A stretch of DNA of 64,000 bases from Bacteroidia bacterium (GTDB taxonomy: Bacteria > Bacteroidota > Bacteroidia > Flavobacteriales > Flavobacteriaceae), in NCBI GenBank assembly GCA_030428865.1, contig JAUIEK010000002.1, forward strand, positions 62,001 to 126,000, read 5' to 3'. Below, piece by piece: positions 1-8,568 of the stretch. The notes under the pieces were generated by a model that saw only the letters and a list, made by a program, of their open reading frames with translations, was not told the origin of the DNA and ran no database searches. The position numbers and the translations under genes are program-made. Positions within the stretch are counted from its first letter, which is position 1; the number at the start of each line of letters is the position of its first letter.

Positions 1-453
1 GAAGAAGCAGAAGAGGTAGCTCAAGATAGTTTTATCAAGGCGTATAAATCTTTAAACCGATTTAAAGGAGATTCAAAATTTTCTACTTGGCTATATAAGA
101 TAACGTTTAACAATTGCATGGATGTTGTTAAAAAGAAAGAAAGAAAATACAATACAGTTAAAATAGATGATGTAACCGAAAACAAAATAGAATCAGTAGA
201 AAATACATTAGACTTTATAGAAAGAAAAGAGAGAGCAAAAATTATAGAAAGTTGCTTAAGTTTATTGCCAGATGAAGAAAGAACAATTTTATGGTTATTC
301 TATTTTCAAGAAAATAGCCTCAAAGAAATTGTAAATATCATGTCTTTATCAGAAGCAAATGTTAAAGTAAAGTTACACAGAGCTAGAAAACGACTGTTAA
401 CTGTTGTAAAAGAAAATGTAGAACCTGAAATTATTGATAAATATGGGAACTAG
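1..453 (+). CDS. ECF-type RNA polymerase sigma factor (5' truncated by window edge)
   Basis: The reading frame is open from base 1, well upstream of the ATG the ORF track uses, so the gene begins outside the window. The visible part covers the end of sigma region 2, with the core-binding and -10 recognition signature FKGDSKFSTWLYKI, a linker, and region 4 with an HTH (ENSLKEIVNIMSLSEANVKVKLHRARKRLL). Family knowledge: ECF sigma-70 factors direct transcription of stress or envelope genes and usually sit beside a membrane anti-sigma factor. The next gene overlaps the 3' end by 11 bases and encodes a small membrane protein, which fits that layout. The start and N-terminus cannot be judged. Confidence 0.9.
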   Translation, partial: EEAEEVAQDSFIKAYKSLNRFKGDSKFSTWLYKITFNNCMDVVKKKERKYNTVKIDDVTENKIESVENTLDFIERKERAKIIESCLSLLPDEERTILWLFYFQENSLKEIVNIMSLSEANVKVKLHRARKRLLTVVKENVEPEIIDKYGN

Positions 454-853
454 CAAAGAGAATAAGTTATTAGACGCTTTTACTAAAAAGTATTTTAACG
501 ATATTAATCTAGAAAATACTTCTGATGATTTTACCAAAAATGTATTAGATCGTATTGCTTTAGAAAAGATGGTTGTAAAAAAACACAAACCTTTGATATC
601 TTGGAAAATATGGAGTGTTATCTGTCTAGTTATTTTTGGATTAATAATATTCCCGTTTCAAAATTCTGAAGGCAGTATTTTGTCAAAAGTTTCTTTTGAT
701 TTTTCATTATCAGAATGGTTTTCAAAAGTGTTTACTGTTTTTGATTTCTCAGTTTCTTCTATTACTTTCTATGGTATATTATTCTTTGGAATAATGATTA
801 GTTTTCAGGTTTTTTATCTAAAAGGATATTTCAATCGTAAAATTTCATTTTAA
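443..853 (+). CDS. small two-TM membrane protein, possible anti-sigma partner
   Basis: The ORF track begins at a TTG (base 434); the first ATG, at 443, gives 136 residues and is the more likely start. The sequence shows a soluble N-terminal part of about 55 residues, a hydrophobic segment (IWSVICLVIFGLIIFPF), a short periplasmic-looking stretch, and a second hydrophobic segment (ITFYGILFFGIMISF). It overlaps the sigma-factor gene, implying translational coupling. I do not recognise a named family and see no zinc-finger HxxxCxxC anti-sigma motif. By position and topology it may hold the sigma factor at the membrane; that is inference only. Confidence 0.7.
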   Translation: MGTSKENKLLDAFTKKYFNDINLENTSDDFTKNVLDRIALEKMVVKKHKPLISWKIWSVICLVIFGLIIFPFQNSEGSILSKVSFDFSLSEWFSKVFTVFDFSVSSITFYGILFFGIMISFQVFYLKGYFNRKISF

Positions 854-857
854 AAAA

Positions 858-887
858 AATCCTCTGAATTTTCAGAGGATTTTTTGA
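858..887. terminator. bidirectional hairpin terminator between sigma operon and htpG
   Basis: Stem CCTCTGA/TCAGAGG with an A-tract on the left and a T-tract on the right, lying between two convergent stop codons. The symmetrical A/T flanks let it serve both strands. Confidence 0.8.
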
Positions 888-894
888 TTATCAT

Positions 895-2802
895 TTATTT
901 TATCAATTCATAACTTCGTTTTACAAAGTCTGTTAATTCTTCTCCGTGGAGTAAATTCTGAGATAATTTAGCCAGATCAAAAGCTTGTTTTATTAAGCGT
1001 TTGCGCTTTTGTTCTGTTTTCGTATTTAGAATTTGACTAACAAGCTCATGATTGGTGTTTACAACTAAATTGTACATTTCAGGCAGATTGCCCATTCCCA
1101 TCATTCCGCCGCCAGTTGCACTCATTTCTTTCATTCTTCTCATAAACTCAGGAACTGTAATTAAGAAAGGAGAAGCGTTAGAATCCATTGCTTCTAATTG
1201 AACTGTGTAAGTTTCCTTTGGCACACTTTCTTCAATCATAGGTTTTAGTTTCTCTTTTTCTTCATCAGATAGTTTGCTAATTACATTATCATCTTTTTTA
1301 ATCAGATTGTCAATATGATCAGAATCTACACGAGTAAAACGAATTTTTTCTTCTGATGTTTCCAGTTTTTGCATTAAGTGAGAAACAATAGGAGAATCTA
1401 ACAATAAAACCTCATAACCTTTGTTCTTCGCCTCTTGAATGTAACTGTGTTGCGCATCTTTGTTTGCTGCATACAGAATAATGTGATTTCCTTCTTTATC
1501 TGTTTGCGCATCTTTCGTTTCTTTAAGAAACTCTTCAAACGTGTAAAATTTATCATCAACAGATGGATACAAAGCAAACTTTTTCGCTTTATCAAAGAAT
1601 TTCTCTTCCGATAACATTCCGTATTCGATAATTACTTTAATATCATTCCATTTTTTCTCAAAATCTTCTCGATTATTTTTAAATAGAGAACTTAGTTTAT
1701 CAGCTACTTTTTTAGTGATATAACCTGATATTTTTTTAACAGCTCCGTCGGCCTGTAAATAACTACGAGATACATTTAGCGGAATATCTGGAGAATCTAT
1801 AACACCTTTTAGCATTTGTAAAAAGTCAGGAACGATTCCTTCTACATTATCAGTAACAAAAACCTGATTTTGGTAGAGCTGAATTCTATCCTTTTGTACA
1901 TCTAGGTTTTGTGTTAGTTTAGGGAAATATAATATTCCAGTAAGATTAAAAGGATAATCTACATTTAGATGAATATGAAATAACGATTCTTCAAACTGCA
2001 TAGGGTACAGCTCTCTGTAGAAATTTTTATAGTCATCATCTTCTAAATCAGCTGGTTTTTTTGTCCAAGCAGGATTAGTATTGTTGATAATGTCATCAAC
2101 TTCAATTTGCTTATGTGGTTCCTTACTTTCTTTACCGTCTTTATCTTTTATAGTTTTTGGTTCAAAATCTGGATCGTTAACTTTCTTTGTTCCAAACTTA
2201 ATTGGAACTTGATTAAAACGATTGTATTTAGTTAGTAACTCCCGAATTTTAGGATCCTCCAAAAACTCTTTAGAATCTTCTGCTATATGAAGAATAATTT
2301 CTGTTCCTCTTTCTTCTTTCTTGTTCTCAACAAGCGTATATTCTGGAGATCCATCACATGTCCAATGAGCGGCAGGCTCTTCTTTAAAAGATTTTGTTAT
2401 GATTTCTACCTTATCAGCTACCATAAAAGCAGAATAAAAACCTAATCCAAAATGCCCAATAACACCGGTTTCGTTTTTATCGTCTTTGTATTTTTCTAAA
2501 AACTCTTCTGCACCTGAAAAAGCAATCTGGTTTATATATTTCTCTACTTCCTCAGCTGTCATACCAATACCTTGGTCAATGATGTGTAGTCGTTTCTTTT
2601 TTGAGTCAATTTTTATTTCTATCATTGGATTTCCATACTCAACTTTTGCTTCTCCAATAGAAATAAGGTGTTTTAATTTAGTGGTTGCATCTGTAGCATT
2701 CGAAATAAGTTCTCGTAAAAATATTTCATGATCAGAATACAAGAACTTTTTAATTAATGGAAAGATATTTTCTACCGATACATTAATACTTCCTTTGCTC
2801 AT
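895..2802 (-). CDS. htpG: Hsp90-family molecular chaperone HtpG
   Basis: A 635-residue protein of normal HtpG length. The N-terminal GHKL ATPase motifs are all visible: ELISNATDA (Mg/ATP-binding Glu/Asn), DQGIGMT, and the lid motif GHFGLGFYSAFM. The middle client-binding domain contains the conserved FYRELYPMQFEESLFHIHLNVDYPF block and YLQADGAVKKI, and a C-terminal dimerisation domain follows, including a Gly/Met-rich patch (GGGMMGMG). Hsp90 chaperones act as ATP-driven cytosolic dimers that remodel client proteins with DnaK. The gene is transcribed alone, divergent from the FabH-like gene, and ends at a shared hairpin terminator. Confidence 0.98.
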   Translation of the reverse strand: MSKGSINVSVENIFPLIKKFLYSDHEIFLRELISNATDATTKLKHLISIGEAKVEYGNPMIEIKIDSKKKRLHIIDQGIGMTAEEVEKYINQIAFSGAEEFLEKYKDDKNETGVIGHFGLGFYSAFMVADKVEIITKSFKEEPAAHWTCDGSPEYTLVENKKEERGTEIILHIAEDSKEFLEDPKIRELLTKYNRFNQVPIKFGTKKVNDPDFEPKTIKDKDGKESKEPHKQIEVDDIINNTNPAWTKKPADLEDDDYKNFYRELYPMQFEESLFHIHLNVDYPFNLTGILYFPKLTQNLDVQKDRIQLYQNQVFVTDNVEGIVPDFLQMLKGVIDSPDIPLNVSRSYLQADGAVKKISGYITKKVADKLSSLFKNNREDFEKKWNDIKVIIEYGMLSEEKFFDKAKKFALYPSVDDKFYTFEEFLKETKDAQTDKEGNHIILYAANKDAQHSYIQEAKNKGYEVLLLDSPIVSHLMQKLETSEEKIRFTRVDSDHIDNLIKKDDNVISKLSDEEKEKLKPMIEESVPKETYTVQLEAMDSNASPFLITVPEFMRRMKEMSATGGGMMGMGNLPEMYNLVVNTNHELVSQILNTKTEQKRKRLIKQAFDLAKLSQNLLHGEELTDFVKRSYELIK

Positions 2803-2845
2803 AATATATTTGATTTAATTTGTTTTTGATTGATGAAAGAATTGT

Positions 2846-2877
2846 CAAAAAAAATACCAAAAAAAACTTGCTGACAA
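2846..2877 (-). promoter_or_regulatory. possible Bacteroidetes-type promoter of htpG
   Basis: On the minus strand TTG is followed 18 bases later by TATTTTTTTTG. This resembles TTG-N19-TAnnTTTG, but the T-run makes the -7 box register uncertain. It lies about 45 bases upstream of the htpG ATG. Confidence 0.35.
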
Positions 2878-2932
2878 CATGGCACGAATTTATGGATTTG
2901 ATAAAAATGAATATTCAAAAATGAAAAATTTG

Positions 2933-2940
2933 TATTTTTG
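2933..2940 (+). promoter_or_regulatory. -7 box TATTTTTG upstream of fabH-like gene
   Basis: Exact match to the Bacteroidetes -7 element TAnnTTTG, 40 bases before the start codon. No TTG is seen at the expected -33 distance. Confidence 0.4.
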
Positions 2941-2980
2941 ACCGATTCAACAACAAACAACAAATTCAATTTTTTAAATA

Positions 2981-3988
2981 ATGTACAATTCAAAAATTAC
3001 GGGTTTAGGGTATTACGTGCCTGAAAATGTGGTTACGAATGATGACCTTAAACAATGGATGGACACTAATGATGAGTGGATCCAGGAAAGAACAGGAATT
3101 AAAGAGCGTAGATGGATTGATCCTAAGACTGATGATACTACTTCTAGTATGGGGGCAAAAGCTGCCAAGATAGCAATAGAAAGAGCAGGTTTAACAAAAG
3201 ATGATATTGATTTTATCATTTTTGCTACGTTAAGTCCAGATATGTACTTTCCTGGAGGAGGTGTGCGCATTCAAGACATGCTTGATATGCCAACAATTGG
3301 TGCATTAGATGTTCGTAACCAATGTTCTGGATTTATTTATGCAATGTCTGTTGCAGATCAGTTTGTAAAAACAGGAATGTACAAAAACATATTAGTAATT
3401 GGTTCTGAAAATCATTCTGGAGGTTTAGAACGCTCAACAAGAGGGAGAAATGTTACTGTAATTTTTGGGGATGGAGCTGGAGCTGCTATCGTTTCTAGAA
3501 GCGAAGAGAAAGGAAAAGGTATTCTATCTTCTCATCTGCATTCAGAAGGAAAATATGCGAGAGAGTTAATGTTGGATGGGCCTTCTACAACACGTTGGGT
3601 TCCTGAAATATTAGAAGCAAATGATCCAGAAGATGTTTCATATTTTCCGTATATGAATGGACAGTTTGTTTTTAAACACGCCGTAGTTCGTTTTTCTGAA
3701 GCAATTATGGAAGGTTTGCAAGCAAATGGATTGCAAAAAGAAGATATTGATATGTTAATTCCACATCAAGCAAATTTGAGAATCGCCCAATTCATTCAAA
3801 ATAAATTTAACTTATCAGATGATCAGGTTCACAATAATATTATGAAGTATGGAAACACCACAGCGGCTTCTGTCATTATTGCATTAACAGAAGCATGGGA
3901 GTTAGGAAAGATTAAAGATAATGATTTGGTTGTGCTTGCTGCTTTTGGTAGTGGCTTCACTTGGGGTAGTGTGGTTATTAGATGGTAA
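2981..3988 (+). CDS. 3-oxoacyl-ACP synthase III family protein (FabH-like)
   Basis: A 335-residue thiolase-fold condensing enzyme. The catalytic triad can be placed: Cys115 in QCSGFIYA, His262 in PHQAN and Asn292 in GNTTAAS. The glycine-rich C-terminal GSGFTWGSVVI is also typical of FabH. The chemistry is decarboxylative Claisen condensation of an acyl-CoA starter with malonyl-ACP. The N-terminus (ITGLGYYVPENVVTNDDL) and length fit. The gene stands alone, not in a fab/plsX/rpmF cluster, so it may be a secondary KAS III (aryl-polyene, branched or specialised lipid starter) and not the housekeeping FabH. Substrate cannot be read from the sequence. Confidence 0.9.
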   Translation: MYNSKITGLGYYVPENVVTNDDLKQWMDTNDEWIQERTGIKERRWIDPKTDDTTSSMGAKAAKIAIERAGLTKDDIDFIIFATLSPDMYFPGGGVRIQDMLDMPTIGALDVRNQCSGFIYAMSVADQFVKTGMYKNILVIGSENHSGGLERSTRGRNVTVIFGDGAGAAIVSRSEEKGKGILSSHLHSEGKYARELMLDGPSTTRWVPEILEANDPEDVSYFPYMNGQFVFKHAVVRFSEAIMEGLQANGLQKEDIDMLIPHQANLRIAQFIQNKFNLSDDQVHNNIMKYGNTTAASVIIALTEAWELGKIKDNDLVVLAAFGSGFTWGSVVIRW

Positions 3989-4013
3989 CTTACTAAAAAA
4001 AGATATTTAAATA

Positions 4014-4042
4014 AAAAAGCGGCTTGTGCAAGCCGCTTTTTT
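4014..4042. terminator. bidirectional terminator, fabH-like / TonB receptor
   Basis: Perfect stem AAAGCGGCTT/AAGCCGCTTT with loop GTGC and A/T tracts on both sides, between two convergent genes. Confidence 0.85.
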
Positions 4043-4074
4043 CAATTTATATAATCATAGTAATCAGATTTGGT

Positions 4075-6537
4075 CTAAAATAAACCTCCACCACCTTGCT
4101 TTTCTCTATCATCTCTTTGGCGTCTAGATTTTGCTCTATTTTTACCACCACCAAATCGGTAATTGAATCCTAAGTATGTAGTTCTGCTTTCCCATTGAAA
4201 ACGACCGTTTTGGACAAATGGATTAGAAGAATTAAATTTAAACTTCATTCCCCTAAAAATATCATTAAAACGTAGGTTAATATTTCCTTTTCCTTTTAAA
4301 ACAGTCCAACTACCACCTAGGTTTATCATCCACATATTATCGATATCCCATTGAATATTTTTTTGAGGTCCTCTGTACATAGCAAATAATTGTAAACTTA
4401 GATTTTTACTAGCTTTAAAGTTATTACTCACCCGAGCATTAAAAACATTATTTTGAACAGATAGCTGTTGAGGATTATCACCAGTGTTATCGATATTTCC
4501 ATATTGTTTCTGAGAATAAAAATCTGCACTAGAGTTTACTCTCCACCACTTATTTACTTTAAAATTAGCAGAAAGCTCAGCTCCAAAAGCATCTGTATCG
4601 TTAAAGTTTGCGAAAGACAATAATTGTGCTACTTCAGGATTGCCAGGGTCAGGATTGGTTATTCTTGAAATTACATCTGAAATTTGTCGATAAAATGTGC
4701 CAATAGTTAAATTTCCTCCCTTAATCTGGCGTGTATAATTTAGTTCAAGGGAATTTGTAAATTGAGGAACTAAATCAGGATTTCCTACTGATGTAATATA
4801 TGGAGTACTCCATTCTCTAATTGGATTTACTTGTTGAATATTAGGTCTATCTACTCTACGACTATAACTAAATTGCCATTGATTTTTTTCTGAAGGGCTA
4901 TATGTAAAGAAAGCAGATGGATACACAGTGAAAATGTTATCAGTTACGGGCTGAGATTCTTGACCAACTTGATTAAACGTTCCTTCAACTTCAAAGTTTT
5001 CAATCCTTGCACCTAATTGCATTGTGATTTTCTCCCAGTTTTGTCCATAGTTTATGTATCCAGAATAAATTCTTCTTTCATATGTAAAATCAGAATTAGG
5101 CACAGCCTGAGTACCTGATATTTCACCATTATTATCAAAAGTGTATATCTCTTGGTTTGTAATGTTTGCATTATCTGTTTCGTCAGTTCTGTATTCTAGA
5201 CCTAATTCTAATTTTGTTTCTTTAGATAAAGGATTTGTATAATCTAAATTGATTAATGTATTGCTTCTGTTACTGGTAATATCATTGAAGTAGTTAAATA
5301 CGTTATAATCAAAATCGCTAGGGTCTTGGAGTATATTTCTGTTAGTAATGCCTGTTTCTCCATCTGTATTTGAGTATGTTGCTTCAAACTCTAAACTATG
5401 ACCTTTTTTAGCGAAATCTAGTTTATAATTTATGTTGTACGTTCCTGTTGGAGAATAATTATCTTGAACATTAGGAGCATTAACTAGTTGATTTTGATCA
5501 GTATCTGTTGCAATTGTTCGGCCCGTACTTAGACCATCATACCAGTTCTGTGTAGTATAAAATGACAATGTGTTTTTATCATTAATATAAATATCTGCTC
5601 CAAACTTTACTAAATGTGATTGATCATTATTGATAATCACAAAATCTTGGAGATTTACTCCAGATCTTTCAACAAAGCCTTTATTAAAATGATCACCTCC
5701 ATTGTAACCATAGTTTAGAAAAAAGTTTACTTTTCCTGTTTTATAATTCATATTAGTTGAGGCATTGTAGCGTACATAATGTCCAGCAGTAACTCCACTG
5801 TCAACGCTTCCATTAAAACCTGTATTGGCATTTTTATTTAAAATGATATTAATAATACCACTCATTCCTTCTGGATTATACTTAGCTGAAGGATTGGTAA
5901 TCAACTCAATACTTTTTATGGAATTGGAAGGTAGCTGTCTTAGCAATTGAGCCGTTGGAATATTAGTGGGTCTACCATCTACTAAAACACGCACATTTTC
6001 ATTTCCTCGTAAACTAATTTGTCCAGTTTGACTATCAACACTCACAGATTGTACGTTATTTAAAAGTTCAGAAGCAGTAGTTCCTGCTGAGGTTAGATCT
6101 TTACCAACATTAATTACTTTTCTGTCTACTTTTTGAACCACAGAAGATGTTTCAGCTCGTACAACAACTTCATCTAACTTGGCAGAGCTTTCTTTTAAAG
6201 TAACAGTTCCTAGGTTAACAACTTTTGAACTATTTGAGATCGTAATTTCTTTACTGTAAGTTTCGTAACCAATAAATTGGAGCTCTACAATACTTTTTCC
6301 TTCTGGTATATCTTTAATGGTAAAAGAACCATTATCACTAGTTATCCCTCCAGTAATTACTTTTTTTGCCATATCTCTAATAATCACATTAACATAAGGT
6401 AGAGGTTCTTTTGTAAGAAAATCAATCACTTTACCAGTAACCGTACCAGGTTTTGGCAAGTTGTTTTTGGTAAGTTGTGCAAAAGCAGGGCTGCTTAAAA
6501 CTGAAAAGCATAAGCAGAATAAAATTAATTTTTTCAT
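4075..6537 (-). CDS. TonB-dependent outer membrane receptor, OMP beta-barrel family
   Basis: An 820-residue outer membrane protein. A signal peptide (MKKLILFCLCFSVLSSPAFA) is followed by a carboxypeptidase-D-regulatory-like beta-sandwich (about residues 33-110, GKVIDFLTKEPLPYVNVIIRD). Then come a plug domain (about 125-230: ASELLNNVQSVSVDSQTGQ, VRVLVDGRPTN) and a long beta-barrel ending in aromatic-rich strands (TTYLGFNYRFGGG). The C-terminal tail after the last strand is basic and Gly-rich (KNRAKSRRQRDDREKQGGGG), which is unusual since barrels normally end on an aromatic strand. There is no partner SusD gene, so this is more likely a peptide, siderophore or uncharacterised receptor than a Sus glycan transporter. 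Ligand unknown. Confidence 0.92.
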   Translation of the reverse strand: MKKLILFCLCFSVLSSPAFAQLTKNNLPKPGTVTGKVIDFLTKEPLPYVNVIIRDMAKKVITGGITSDNGSFTIKDIPEGKSIVELQFIGYETYSKEITISNSSKVVNLGTVTLKESSAKLDEVVVRAETSSVVQKVDRKVINVGKDLTSAGTTASELLNNVQSVSVDSQTGQISLRGNENVRVLVDGRPTNIPTAQLLRQLPSNSIKSIELITNPSAKYNPEGMSGIINIILNKNANTGFNGSVDSGVTAGHYVRYNASTNMNYKTGKVNFFLNYGYNGGDHFNKGFVERSGVNLQDFVIINNDQSHLVKFGADIYINDKNTLSFYTTQNWYDGLSTGRTIATDTDQNQLVNAPNVQDNYSPTGTYNINYKLDFAKKGHSLEFEATYSNTDGETGITNRNILQDPSDFDYNVFNYFNDITSNRSNTLINLDYTNPLSKETKLELGLEYRTDETDNANITNQEIYTFDNNGEISGTQAVPNSDFTYERRIYSGYINYGQNWEKITMQLGARIENFEVEGTFNQVGQESQPVTDNIFTVYPSAFFTYSPSEKNQWQFSYSRRVDRPNIQQVNPIREWSTPYITSVGNPDLVPQFTNSLELNYTRQIKGGNLTIGTFYRQISDVISRITNPDPGNPEVAQLLSFANFNDTDAFGAELSANFKVNKWWRVNSSADFYSQKQYGNIDNTGDNPQQLSVQNNVFNARVSNNFKASKNLSLQLFAMYRGPQKNIQWDIDNMWMINLGGSWTVLKGKGNINLRFNDIFRGMKFKFNSSNPFVQNGRFQWESRTTYLGFNYRFGGGKNRAKSRRQRDDREKQGGGGLF

Positions 6538-6591
6538 TAGGTTAATTGTTTCGTGTTTTATTTATCAATGCTTTATAGACTTAATAATTGT

Positions 6592-6599
6592 TACTTTTG
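6592..6599 (+). promoter_or_regulatory. -7 box TACTTTTG upstream of CoA-binding protein gene
   Basis: Exact TAnnTTTG match 37 bases upstream of the ATG; no clear -33 TTG. Confidence 0.35.
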
Positions 6600-6636
6600 T
6601 TACTTTATTTAACAGTGTTTAACGTATTCTTAACAA

Positions 6637-7002
6637 ATGAAAAAAGAGGTTACTTTGGTTTTTGGGGCTTCTACAAAAGAGGATAGATATGCTTATAAAG
6701 CGATTAAAATGCTGAGATCTAATCAAGTGCCTACTAAAGCATTTTCTTTAAAAGAGGGGCAAATAGAAGATGTTTTTTTTGACACAGAATTAGTTCCTTA
6801 CAAGAATATTGATACAGTAACCTTATACCTAAACCCATTAAATCAAGAAGAATATTATAACTATATTCTTTCTTTAAAACCAAACCGAGTTATTTTTAAT
6901 CCAGGAACTGAAAACACTGAGTTTATCGAATTATTAAAAGATAATGGAATAAAAACAGAGGTTGCTTGTACATTAGTTTTACTAACAACTAAACAATATT
7001 AA
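6637..7002 (+). CDS. CoA-binding domain protein (YccU-like)
   Basis: A 121-residue single-domain Rossmann-like protein. The N-terminal strand-turn VTLVFGASTKEDRYAYKAIKML and the NPGTENTEF motif are typical of the stand-alone CoA_binding_2 family, which resembles the nucleotide-binding domain of succinyl-CoA synthetase alpha. The family binds CoA or a nucleotide, but its physiological role is not established. The stop codon shares TTAA with the stop of the convergent rnz gene, so the two coding regions overlap by 4 bases. Confidence 0.85.
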   Translation: MKKEVTLVFGASTKEDRYAYKAIKMLRSNQVPTKAFSLKEGQIEDVFFDTELVPYKNIDTVTLYLNPLNQEEYYNYILSLKPNRVIFNPGTENTEFIELLKDNGIKTEVACTLVLLTTKQY

Positions 7003-7913
7003 GCTGTAATTTCCTTTCCTGCTTCAGCTAGTATAACATTGTCAAATACTGTTTTTGCTTCTTCTAAAAACAAATTAATGTCTGGATATCGGCTAGAGTA
7101 GTGTCCTAAAATTAAGGTTTTTACTTTTGCTTCTCTGGCAATGATTGCGGCTTGTTTGGCAGTTGAATGTTTTGTTTTTTTGGCAAGTGCTTCTTTGTCT
7201 GATAAAAAAGTTGATTCGTGATATAATAAATCAGCATCTTTTATTATTTCAGAAATAGATGGTTTATAAGCAGTATCACTGCAAAAAGCATATTTTTTAA
7301 GTTTAGATGGACTTTTAGTTAAAACTTCATTTTTAAGAACAGTTCCGTCCTTTAGTTTAAAATCTCTACCAGCTTTTATATTATTATAATCACAAGTTTC
7401 AATTTCTGGATAGTTACTAATAACTTCTATATTTAGCTTTCTTGGTTTTTCTTTCTCAACAAACAAATAACCATTTGTGTAAATTCTATGATTTAGTGGA
7501 ATTGTATGAACACGTACTTTTTCATCTTCGAAAACACATTCACTTTTTTTAGCAGATAATTCATGGAAATGTAAAGGAAATCTTACGTGAGATTGAGATA
7601 CATCTAGTTGTAATCCAATTGCTTTTTTAATTCCTTTAGGTCCAAAAACGTGCAAATCTTTTTCCCTATTTAAAATTCCGTATGTAGCAATAAGACCAAT
7701 TAAACCAAAAAAATGATCGCCATGTAAATGTGAAATAAAAATGTGATTAATCTTAGAGAATCCAACTTTGTATCGCCTCATTTGGCGCTGAGTTCCCTCG
7801 CCACAATCAATTAAAAAATGTCTGTTATTAATTTCGAGATATTGAGCAGTAGGGTGTGCATTTACTCTAGGAGTTGCTGAATGGCATCCTAAAATAGTGA
7901 GTTTTAAACTCAT
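6999..7913 (-). CDS. rnz: ribonuclease Z (tRNA 3' processing endonuclease)
   Basis: A 304-residue metallo-beta-lactamase-fold nuclease of the short RNase Z type. The zinc signature HLHGDH lies at residues 62-67, preceded by IDCGEGTQRQM. The later ligands and the family AxGHS-like region are visible as FCSDTAY, YHESTF, KHSTAKQAA and LGHYSSRY. It cleaves pre-tRNA 3' trailers. It is the last gene of the minus-strand run pyrR-pyrB-STAS-T9SS-rnz and overlaps the preceding gene by 4 bases (ATGA), indicating translational coupling. Confidence 0.96.
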   Translation of the reverse strand: MSLKLTILGCHSATPRVNAHPTAQYLEINNRHFLIDCGEGTQRQMRRYKVGFSKINHIFISHLHGDHFFGLIGLIATYGILNREKDLHVFGPKGIKKAIGLQLDVSQSHVRFPLHFHELSAKKSECVFEDEKVRVHTIPLNHRIYTNGYLFVEKEKPRKLNIEVISNYPEIETCDYNNIKAGRDFKLKDGTVLKNEVLTKSPSKLKKYAFCSDTAYKPSISEIIKDADLLYHESTFLSDKEALAKKTKHSTAKQAAIIAREAKVKTLILGHYSSRYPDINLFLEEAKTVFDNVILAEAGKEITA

Positions 7914-8227
7914 TTAATAACAAAGCGTTTAGAAATTAACTCTGATTTATTTTGGAGTGTATAAATATACATACCAGAGTGAAGATCATTTTTTTGAAAA
8001 AGAATTTCGTTTTTACCAGGCTTTAAGGTTATTTGTTTTTTATAAACAACTCTTCCTAAAACATTTTTGACACTAAAAAAAACAGGCTGAGAGACAGTAG
8101 ATGAAACTTCTATTTTTGTTTGAAAATCAAAAGGGTTAGGAACAGCACGAACGCTGCTCATACTTTTTTGAGAAAAAGCATAAAATGAAAAAAGAAGGCA
8201 AAAAGTAAATAGTAACTTTTTAATCAT
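7910..8227 (-). CDS. very short secreted protein that is almost only a T9SS type A sorting domain
   Basis: 105 residues: a signal peptide (MIKKLLFTFCLLFSFYAFSQ) followed by a single beta-rich domain that looks like a complete type A CTD. The motifs are VPNPFDFQTKIEVS, FFSVKNVLGRVVYKKQITLKPG, and the closing LHSGMYIYTLQNKSELISKRFVIK. CTDs normally sit at the end of large cargo proteins. Here there are fewer than 10 residues of possible cargo before it. The gene overlaps rnz by 4 bases and follows the STAS-like gene by 12. Either it is a free CTD-like adaptor or the cargo has been lost; the sequence does not tell which. Confidence 0.85.
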   Translation of the reverse strand: MIKKLLFTFCLLFSFYAFSQKSMSSVRAVPNPFDFQTKIEVSSTVSQPVFFSVKNVLGRVVYKKQITLKPGKNEILFQKNDLHSGMYIYTLQNKSELISKRFVIK

Positions 8228-8239
8228 ACACTTTATTGT

Positions 8240-8563
8240 TTAAAACCCTAAATCTCTCTCTATAGCTTCCATTTCTATAATATCTTCTGCTTCCGTAAGC
8301 GTGGGCACAACATTTAGTTCTTCTGGTATAAGATCAAGATCGAGCCCATTTTTTACTATCACAAAAGATGTACCATTTTTTTTCTTAGATTGAGCTATAT
8401 CCAAAAATAAAAAGAATTTTTCATTAGAGATGTTAAGATTCTCAGAAAGCTGTACTACGCAGTTTTTATTAACCCATTTTTTTATCTTAGCTGATAAGGA
8501 TTCAATAATGTTTTCATCATTTACTTCTAAAAAAACATAATTCTCTTTTTCTTGAAATATCAT
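8240..8563 (-). CDS. 107-residue conserved protein, STAS-like; not an RNase Z
   Basis: A small cytosolic protein without signal peptide or membrane segment. The alternating strand/helix pattern (NYVFLEVND, CVVQLSENL, NGTSFVIVKNGLDLDLIPEELNVVPTLTEAEDIIEMEAIERDLGF) and the closing PTLTEAEDIIEMEAIERDL resemble a STAS/anti-sigma-antagonist-like fold. It carries none of the metallo-hydrolase motifs of its neighbour, so any transfer of the name ribonuclease Z from adjacency would be wrong. It sits 5 bases after pyrB and 12 before the T9SS gene, clearly in the operon. Fold assignment is inference; function unknown. Confidence 0.75.
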   Translation of the reverse strand: MIFQEKENYVFLEVNDENIIESLSAKIKKWVNKNCVVQLSENLNISNEKFFLFLDIAQSKKKNGTSFVIVKNGLDLDLIPEELNVVPTLTEAEDIIEMEAIERDLGF

Positions 8564-8568
8564 TATCT

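Noticed and set aside
8240-8563. Calling the 107-residue protein ribonuclease Z
   Set aside because: It has no metallo-beta-lactamase motif; the name would only come from the adjacent rnz gene.
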